The notes under the pieces were generated by a model. It saw only the letters and a program-made list of their open reading frames with translations. It did not search any database and was not told the DNA's origin. Source: Paraliomyxa sp041600735 (GTDB taxonomy: Bacteria > Myxococcota_A > Polyangia > Nannocystales > Nannocystaceae). Taken from it: 10,390 bases of DNA. Every line of letters begins with the position of its first letter. Position 1 is the first letter of the stretch. The translations under genes and the position numbers were made by a program. Below are positions 1 through 6,200 of this stretch, piece after piece. The stretch is taken from positions 1-10,390 of the forward strand of contig JBFIJN010000310.1 in the NCBI GenBank assembly GCA_041600735.1, in the 5' to 3' direction.

Positions 1-476
1 AGCTTCTTGGTCTTGGAGGTCGCCACCGGTCGCGAGCGGTACTGGCCCGAGTTCGGGTCGAACGCCCACTCCTCACCCGGATCGAGCTCGACGATCTTGT
101 CGACGAACGTGTGCAGATCGCGGAGCTCCTTCTCGAGGAACAGCAGGTAGGGCACGGGCACGGCCTCGAGGAACGTTTCGCCCTCGACGATCACGTCGGC
201 CTTGGCGTTGCAGTTGGTCCAGTCCTTGGCCGCGGTCACGTTCATGAGCACGGCCAGGCGGTCGACGACCTGCTCGATCACCTCTTGGTGGAGGAACTGC
301 ACCTTCTGCACGTCGTCGGGGAACGACTCGCCGTCCTCCGCCTTGGGCGTGAACACCTTGTGGTGACCATTGAGCAGCGGCGACTTCTGCGTCGCGTGGT
401 GCAGCTCGCTGATCTCCTTGTGGAGCTGCGTCTTCTTGTTCTTCTCGATCGCGAGGATCTGATTGAGCTTGGGCAT
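1..476 (-). CDS. DUF7873-like protein, 5' part (3' end beyond window)
   Basis: The reading frame opens with MPKLNQILAIEKNKK and runs to the window edge for 158 codons without a stop, so the C-terminus is missing. The segments KLNQI(L/I)A(I/V)EK, ELHHATQK, the WTNCNAKADVIV stretch, VPYLLFLEKEL and DLHTFVDKI match, from memory, a family common in actinobacteria and labelled DUF7873, usually a little over 200 residues. No enzymatic motif, signal peptide or membrane segment is visible; the protein is charged and looks cytosolic. Its function is unknown. The ATG at 474-476 is chosen because family members start at this point. A GAGGAG lies upstream but only 3 nt away, so an in-frame GTG 7 codons earlier (495-497) cannot be excluded. 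The ATPase gene ends 61 bp upstream on the same strand, so the two may be co-transcribed. Confidence 0.75.
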   Translation of the reverse strand, partial: MPKLNQILAIEKNKKTQLHKEISELHHATQKSPLLNGHHKVFTPKAEDGESFPDDVQKVQFLHQEVIEQVVDRLAVLMNVTAAKDWTNCNAKADVIVEGETFLEAVPVPYLLFLEKELRDLHTFVDKIVELDPGEEWAFDPNSGQYRSRPVATSKTKK

Positions 477-493
477 GGGCTCCTCGGTGGAGA

Positions 494-513
494 GCACGAT
501 ACGCGGATCGTGC
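494..513. other. 7-bp perfect hairpin between ATPase and DUF7873 genes
   Basis: GCACGAT and ATCGTGC form a perfect 7-bp stem around a 6-base loop. It lies between the stop of the ATPase gene (538) and the start of the DUF7873 gene (476). No T-run follows on the minus strand, so it is a weak candidate for a terminator. It could be an RNA processing or attenuation element, or chance in GC-rich DNA. Confidence 0.25.
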
Positions 514-537
514 GGGGGTGGCGAGGGACGAGATCGC

Positions 538-1938
538 TCACTTCGCGGCTGCGGCGTGAAGGTCCTCGAGGTCGTGCCAGCGCTCGTGCGGGGTGTCGAC
601 GGTGCGGGCGGGCTTACGGCGGACGAACAAGCGCCGCTGGATCGTCGCCCCCCCGCGGTTGGGCCACGCGGTCACCTTCGCCTCGAGCTCGCGACGCAAG
701 GCGGCGGCCGAGCGCACGGTACCCCAGCGGCACTCACCCACATCGGCCCAGCCGTCGTCGCGCACCCCCACGACGTCGATCTGCACGTGCTTGTCCCAGT
801 ACTCGCCGATGGTGAACGCGGCCGAGAGATCTTCGGCGCGGTAGAGCATGGGGAGCGCCTCGCGACACAAGCGCTCGAAGCACAGGCCCTCGTAGGCCGC
901 CAGAGCGGGGGCGATGCGCTCCTTGAACGCACGGCGTGGGCCGCCCTGCTGGATGAAGCTGAGGTTGGGAAACACGAAGCGGAACCAAAAGCGCAGCAGC
1001 GGATCCTCGAGCACGTAGCGGACGGATCGCTTGGGCACCCCGGGGCCGGCAAGCGGGTAGCGCCGGGCCAAGTACCCGAGCTCGTCGAGTTGCTGAATGT
1101 AGTAGTGGAGGCTGCGCTCGGGCAACCCGGTGAGCGCGGCGATCTCGGCGGCAGTGTGGCTGCCCGCCGCGAGCGCGCGGAGCACCGCATAGTAGGCATC
1201 GACGTCGCGCAGCTCTTCGCGAAGCAGGAATTCGGGCTCCCGAAACAGCGGGGAGAACTCGTCGAGTAGCTGGTCTTCGATGTTGTGGTCGACCGTGCGC
1301 CCGGGGTCGAACCGGCGCAGGTAGGCCGGGATGCCGCCGCACAAGAAGTAGGCGCGCGTGCGCTCACCCAGTGACCAGCCGGGGTGGAAGCGCGCGGCCT
1401 CGTGATAGGGGAAGGGCCCGAGCTTGATCTGGCTCGTGCGCCGGCCGAACAATGGGCTCTTGCGGCCCAGGATCTCGCGCTCCATGAAGCCCACGAATGA
1501 GCCACACAACACGAGCACCACGTTGCCCGCGTCGCGCCAGTGCAGGTCCCAGAGCTCCTGGAGGACGCTGGGAAGCTCGGGGCTGGCGCCCACCATCCAC
1601 TGGAACTCGTCGAGGATGAGCACGAGCTTGTCGGGTCCGCGCCAGCGCGAGACGATGGCCGAGAGCGCCTCCTTCCACGAGGTGGTGAACAGCGATGCCA
1701 GCAATGGCTCGTCGAGCACGCGCGCCGCCTCTTGCAGTAGCTCGCGCAACTGCAGGCCTGGGGGCGCAGTCTTGCCCATGTAGAAGATGCTCGGCCGGTC
1801 GCGCCGCGAGTGCAGCAACAGCTCGGTCTTGCCGACGCGGCGACGGCCATACACGACTACGAACTCGGAGGCGCCGGATCCGTAGGTACGTTGTAGGTGC
1901 CGCAGCTCGGCGTCGCGGCCAAGGAATCCATCGGTCAT
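538..1938 (-). CDS. Archaeal-type AAA+ ATPase with DUF234 C-terminal domain
   Basis: This is a 466-residue ATP-binding protein of the archaeal-ATPase (PF01637) plus DUF234 (PF03008) type, widespread, poorly characterised and often patchily distributed. The N-terminus FLGRDAELRHL is the usual lead-in. Walker A is GRRRVGKT (31-38), Walker B LVLILDEFQW (105-114), a sensor-like VLCGS lies at 143-147, and FGRRTSQIKLGPF (164-176) matches the arginine-bearing box typical of the group. A winged-helix-like segment (about 255-295, TAAEIAALTGLPERSLHYYI) precedes the DUF234 core DPLLRFWFRFVFP (312-324). Near the C-terminus IDVV (387-390) and GECRWG (401-406) form the PD-(D/E)XK-like signature, but the usual Lys of GECKW is Arg404. 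No signal peptide is seen. ATG 1938 is preferred because the family normally begins just before F-x-GR-x-x-E. An in-frame ATG at 1971 would add 11 residues encoded by the palindromic repeat. No clear ribosome-binding site precedes either start. A nucleic-acid-related or defence role is inference. Confidence 0.9.
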   Translation of the reverse strand: MTDGFLGRDAELRHLQRTYGSGASEFVVVYGRRRVGKTELLLHSRRDRPSIFYMGKTAPPGLQLRELLQEAARVLDEPLLASLFTTSWKEALSAIVSRWRGPDKLVLILDEFQWMVGASPELPSVLQELWDLHWRDAGNVVLVLCGSFVGFMEREILGRKSPLFGRRTSQIKLGPFPYHEAARFHPGWSLGERTRAYFLCGGIPAYLRRFDPGRTVDHNIEDQLLDEFSPLFREPEFLLREELRDVDAYYAVLRALAAGSHTAAEIAALTGLPERSLHYYIQQLDELGYLARRYPLAGPGVPKRSVRYVLEDPLLRFWFRFVFPNLSFIQQGGPRRAFKERIAPALAAYEGLCFERLCREALPMLYRAEDLSAAFTIGEYWDKHVQIDVVGVRDDGWADVGECRWGTVRSAAALRRELEAKVTAWPNRGGATIQRRLFVRRKPARTVDTPHERWHDLEDLHAAAAK

Positions 1939-1944
1939 GGGAGT

Positions 1945-1996
1945 TTGCCAAGTCGTAACTTGCCAAGTCATAACTTGTCAAGTTACGACTTGGCAA
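1945..1996. repeat. 52-bp near-perfect palindrome built from a 15-bp tandem unit
   Basis: The 18 bp at 1945-1962 (TTGCCAAGTCGTAACTTG) are the exact reverse complement of 1979-1996. The 16-bp centre is also self-complementary except for two base pairs, so 24 of 26 pairs match around the axis at 1970/1971. The same DNA reads as an imperfect tandem array of TTGCCAAGTCGTAAC with a 15-bp period (starts near 1945, 1960, 1975 and 1990). Each unit is itself a small dyad, ACTT-GCC-AAGT. It lies between the divergent ATPase and alr genes, 6 bp from the ATPase start. It could be a multi-site operator, a cruciform or hairpin element, or a dispersed repeat. The 15-bp period keeps frame, and on the minus strand the unit reads T-W-Q-V-T. 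Confidence 0.92.
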
Positions 1997-2026
1997 GTTG
2001 AGGCGCGATTGCCGCAGCTCCGCTGC

Positions 2027-2055
2027 TTGGACGCTGCGGGCAAAGGCGCTACGTT
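2027..2055 (+). promoter_or_regulatory. Candidate sigma-70-like promoter for alr
   Basis: TTGGAC (2027-2032) and TACGTT (2050-2055) are separated by 17 bp and resemble -35 and -10 boxes. Transcription would begin near 2062, giving a very short leader before the alr coding region. The -35 box departs from TTGACA in its last three bases, and such matches arise by chance, so this is only a suggestion. The call rests on spacing and position. Confidence 0.25.
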
Positions 2056-2079
2056 CGTCCAGCCCTGCACGAGCCCACC

Positions 2080-3210
2080 ATCGCCAGCGACGAGCTTCGC
2101 CCCACGCAGCTCGAGGTCGACCTCGCGCAGCTCGAGGCCAACTATCGCGCGATCCAGGCCCACGTGGGCGCGGGCGTGCGGGTGATGCCGATCCTCAAGG
2201 CCAATGCCTACGGGCATGGGCTGGTGCCGGTGGGTCGGCTGCTCGATCGCATCGGCGCGCCGATGCTCGGCGTGGCGTACCTCGAAGAGGGCATGCGGCT
2301 GCGCCAGCAGGGGGTTCGCACCTCGATCCTCGTGCTCGGCGGCATCGTGGGCGAGCAGATCCCGCGCTTCCTCGAGCACGATCTAGGGCTGACGGCCTCG
2401 TCGGTGGACAAGCTGCGCGCGATCGAGGAGCACGCGGCCTCGCTCGGAACGCGGGCCAAGGTGCACCTCAAGATCGACACCGGCATGGAGCGGATCGGCG
2501 TGCACTGGTACAGCGCACGCGCCTTGCTCGAGGCCTCGCTCGCGTGCCGGCACGTGGACGTGGAGGGGATCTTCACCCACTTTGCCAACGCCGACGAGGC
2601 CGACCTCGCGCACGCGCGCGAGCAGCTCGAGCGCTTCGAATCCGTGCTCTCGTTCTATCCGCGCCACGGCCTGCCCACCCCGCTGCGGCACGCGGCCAAC
2701 AGCGGTGCGCTCGTGCAGCTGCCCGAGAGCCACCTCGACATGGTGCGACCGGGGATCTTGTTCTACGGCGCGCGACCCTCGTCCGCGGTCCCGGCGATCG
2801 TGCCGGTGAAGGGCGCGCTGCGCTGGATCACCCGCGTGGTCTACTTCAAGGTGGTGGGCGCGGGTCAGCCGGTGAGCTACGGGTCGACCTGGGCCCCGTC
2901 GGAGGCGACGCGCGTGATCACGCTGCCGGTGGGCTACGGCGACGGCTATGCGCGCGCGCTGTCGAACCGGGCCCAGGTGCTCGTGCGCGGGGTGCCACGG
3001 CCGGTGGTGGGTCGCGTGTGCATGGACCAGCTCATGGTCGATCTCGGGCCCGACGGCACCGCGTACAACGGCGACGAGGTGGTGCTGCTCGGATCGCAGG
3101 GCGAAGCAGCGATCACGGTCGAGGCGCTCGCCGAGTGGGGGGGCACGGTCCCGCACGAGATCTTGGTTGCGATCAATACGCGGGTGCCGCGGGTGTATCG
3201 CGGGGGCTGA
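2080..3210 (+). CDS. alr: Alanine racemase
   Basis: This PLP-dependent enzyme interconverts L- and D-alanine in the cytosol and supplies D-Ala for peptidoglycan. The fold-type III TIM barrel begins with PTQLEVDLAQLEANY (8-22). The PLP lysine lies in LKANAYGHG (Lys40). Next come HLKIDTGMERIG (Lys131, Arg138, equivalents of the carbamylated Lys and the PLP-contacting Arg), GIFTHFANAD, and HAANSGAL. The C-terminal domain carries the catalytic tyrosine in VSYGSTW (Tyr267), then GYGDGYARALSN and GRVCMDQLMVDLG. The catalytic set looks complete. Length is about 376 residues, normal for Alr. The start is the oddity: no ATG, GTG or TTG occurs in frame between the stop at 1999-2001 and the conserved N-terminus. 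ATC at 2080 (I/M-ASDELRPTQ) is taken from homology and would put the lysine at position 40, close to the canonical 39. CTG 2065 is the alternative. GTG 2164 would delete the first conserved strand. The gene stands alone and converges on the giant helicase gene 9 bp away. Confidence 0.95.
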   Translation: MASDELRPTQLEVDLAQLEANYRAIQAHVGAGVRVMPILKANAYGHGLVPVGRLLDRIGAPMLGVAYLEEGMRLRQQGVRTSILVLGGIVGEQIPRFLEHDLGLTASSVDKLRAIEEHAASLGTRAKVHLKIDTGMERIGVHWYSARALLEASLACRHVDVEGIFTHFANADEADLAHAREQLERFESVLSFYPRHGLPTPLRHAANSGALVQLPESHLDMVRPGILFYGARPSSAVPAIVPVKGALRWITRVVYFKVVGAGQPVSYGSTWAPSEATRVITLPVGYGDGYARALSNRAQVLVRGVPRPVVGRVCMDQLMVDLGPDGTAYNGDEVVLLGSQGEAAITVEALAEWGGTVPHEILVAINTRVPRVYRGG

Positions 3211-3219
3211 GCTCGGGCC

Positions 3220-6200
3220 TCAGGCGCTCGGGCTGGGCACTGCGGCGCGGACCTTGGCCTCGATGCGCGCCAGCACGTCGCTGGGGCGGCGGGCCCAGTC
3301 GGCTGCGGTCACGCCCACGAGCACCCAGCCGCGCAGCGCGAGCACGGCGGGGCGATGCACGTGCTGCTCGAACACCGAGACCTCGGCCTCGCCCTCGTCG
3401 CACATCACGGCCACCGCGAAGCGCTGCGGATCATCGGGGTGGCCCACCGCGAGCGGCACGCGAAACTCGGAGTTGCCCAGGTGGAGCGCGCAGCGAAGGC
3501 CGCGCTGCTCGAGCGCGAGCGCGAGCTGAGCCGCGAGCGGCACGTAGCCGTCGAGTCGCGCCAGCGCCCCGGCCTCGCGCCGCACCAGGGCGGCGCCCCG
3601 CACCTCGTCGAGGATGCGCTCGGCCTGGGCGCGCCGCCCCTGGCCGAGGTGATGGGCGAACTCGAGGAAGCCCTTGAACAGGCGCGGACCGGCGTGGGTG
3701 GCCTGGCCCACGTGCAAGAGCTTGGGATCGAACGACGAGACCACGTAGCACTCGGCCTTGGCCCGCGAGATCGCGACGTTGAGGCGCCGCTCGCCGCCGC
3801 GCTGGCCGAGTGGTCCGAAGCGCGCGGGCACATAGGTCTCGGCCGCGCCGCCCTTGCGGCTGCGCGACTCCGGGGCGTGGCCGAGCGAGAACACGATCAC
3901 GTCGCGCTCGTCGCCTTGCACCGACTCGAGGTTCTTCACGAACGGGCGCGTATCGAGGGCCTCGACCGCGTTCGCGGCCTCCCAGCGCGCGGCGAACTCC
4001 GCATCGGCCTCGGCGCGGCTGTCGATGGCATCGAGGATCGTCTCGCGCTGGCGCAGGTTGAACGTGACGACCCCGAGCGTGGGCGCGGGCTCGCGACGCA
4101 GCAGCTCGTCGAGCAGCTCGACCACGCGCGTGGCCTCGGGCCGGTTGAGGCCGCGATCGTAGGCGCCACCCTCTACTGCGACCCAGCGCAGCGCCGGCGG
4201 GGCTCCGGGGCCGCGCGTGGACGGCACGGTGAGCAGGCCGCCCTCGTACATCGCGTGGTTGGAGAAGGCGATCAGCTCTTCCTCGCGGCAGCGGTAGTGC
4301 CAGCGCAGGCCCACGTGGGGGCAGCGCCCGCGCGCCAGCGCCAGCAGCGACTCGGCCGCGAACACGTCGCGGACCCTACGCTCCTCGTCGCTGCGATCTT
4401 GGTCCTCGGTCCCCACTGCGCCCAGCTGGAAGAACGACGAGGGCGGCATCTGCTGCTCGTCGCCCGCGATCACCACGCGGCGCGCCCGCAGGGTCACGGG
4501 GAAGCCAGCCTCGACCGTGCACTGCGAGGCCTCGTCGAAGATCACCAGATCGAACAGCGGCTCGCGGGGGAACAGCACCACCATCGTCTCGGGCGAGAGC
4601 AACCAGCATGGCATCACGTCGAGCAGGCCCTGCGGCACGAGCTCGCGCACGAAGCGGCGCATGGGCCAGGCGAGGCGCTTCTTGCCGACCTCCTTGAGCA
4701 GGCTCTCCTTCCACTTCTGCTGGGGGGTGCGGCGGGCTCGATAGGCGGCGTCGGAGACGTGGAGCAGCTCGACGCGGTCGAGCGTCGCGTGCAGGCGGCC
4801 GAGCTCGAGCTTGCGGATCTCGGTGTCGAGGCGGCGTAACGCGTCGGCGTCGGCGGTGGCGCGCTGCTCCTCCGCGGCGCTCCCGAGATCGACCAACGCA
4901 GGGATCACCGGCTGCAAGCGCGCGAGCTGGGCCGCGGCCCAGGCCCGCACCACGGCCTCGCGCCACTCGGGCGCCGAGGCTTCGGGGTGCGCCGTGGCCA
5001 GGGTATCGAGCACCGCGCGACCGGCAGGAAAGCAGGCGTCGAGCTGCACGAGCCAGCCGTCGCTCTCGCGCAGGCGGTGGCCATCGTAGGTCAGGCGCTC
5101 GGCGAGCACGCGAAGGTCCGCGGCGGTGGGGGTGTGGAGCCACGGCAGCAGCGCCTGCGCCGGGGCGAGCGCGCTGCGCATGGCCAGCAGCGCCACGAGC
5201 TGGGCGTGGCGCACGGCCAGGCCTCCTTCGAACCCCGGCATGGCCTCGGCCGCGCGGGGCGGCGACAGACCGATCGCGTCGAGCGCGGTCACATCGGTGA
5301 GCGCGGCGTGGGCCTGCACCTTCAACGCCCGCAGCTGCTCCAGGCGAGCGCGACCTTCATTGGCGTCGCGCGGGACGGAGTGTGAGAGCGCCAGGCCTTC
5401 GAGCAAGCGGGTGCTCGCGGTCCACGCTTGCGCGGCCGCGAGCCGATCGTGGAGCTGCTGGAGGAACGCGGGCGAGAGGCTCGCCGCCGCTTGCTCGGGC
5501 CACGCGCGCGCCAGTCCCTGCCGCACCGCGCCGCGCGACCGCCACCACACCCCGGAGAAGATCCGCGTCCAGCGACCGGCGAAGCTGCGCAGCACCGCCA
5601 CGTTGCGGCTGAAGGCATCGTCGACGGCCATGTGCGTGGGCGTGACGCAGCGCGCGAGCGCGGTTGCGTGCTCGTCCCACTGTCGACAGGTGTCCTCGAC
5701 GGGGGCGTCGGGTCGCAGCAGCAGCGCGACGAATGCAGCCGCGTCGGGGGGCGCGGCGCGAAGGGCTCGGCCCTCGTGCAAGTGCATCAGCACGGAGCTC
5801 GCTCGATCGAGCGCCTCGCGCTCGACCGGCTCGCTGACGAGCGATCGATCGAGCGCGTCGGCGAGCGGCAGCGCCTCGTCGACCGTCCTTCGCAGCGCGA
5901 CGAGGCCTGCGTCGTCGAGCGCGGCCAGGCTCGCCCGCGGGTGTGCGGCCGCCTGCGTGCGCCACCAGCCCGCGGGGCCCCACAGCGCGCGGTGAGGGTG
6001 CAAGCGCTCGACCCGCTCGAGCACCGTGGCTAGCGCACGCTCGTCGAGATCGCCGAGCGCGGGCATCGGCAGCGGCGCGGGCTCGCCTGCGGTCATCGCC
6101 AGCAGCTGGCCCAGGCTGTGGCCCACGCCGTGCTTGCGGTGCGCGAGCGCAGCGGCGCGGGTCTGCAGGCGCGCGCTCACCTGGGCGTGCTCGTGCTGCA

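Noticed and set aside
538..1971. ATPase start at ATG 1971
   Set aside because: It would add 11 residues encoded by the palindromic repeat ahead of the family's usual N-terminus; kept only as an alternative to 1938.
1945..1996. CRISPR array or IS end
   Set aside because: The unit is 15 bp with no spacers between copies, and no cas or transposase gene is present.
1937..2185. Upstream plus-strand frame through the palindrome (M-G-V-C-Q-V-V-T) as the true start of alr by frameshift
   Set aside because: It is in a different frame from alr, and the conserved Alr N-terminus is already intact in the alr frame, so no frameshift is needed.
3207..3223. Hairpin CTGAG/CTCAG between the convergent stops of alr and the giant gene as a bidirectional terminator
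   Set aside because: Only a 5-bp stem with a 7-base loop and no T-run on either side; too weak to call.
1998..3677. 559-codon plus-strand frame overlapping alr
   Set aside because: Low-complexity Arg/Ala/Gly translation out of frame with alr, and it runs into the antisense of the giant gene. No recognisable protein.
3355..4839. 494-codon plus-strand frame
   Set aside because: Antisense to the conserved helicase motifs V, VI and the C-terminal domain; no family features.
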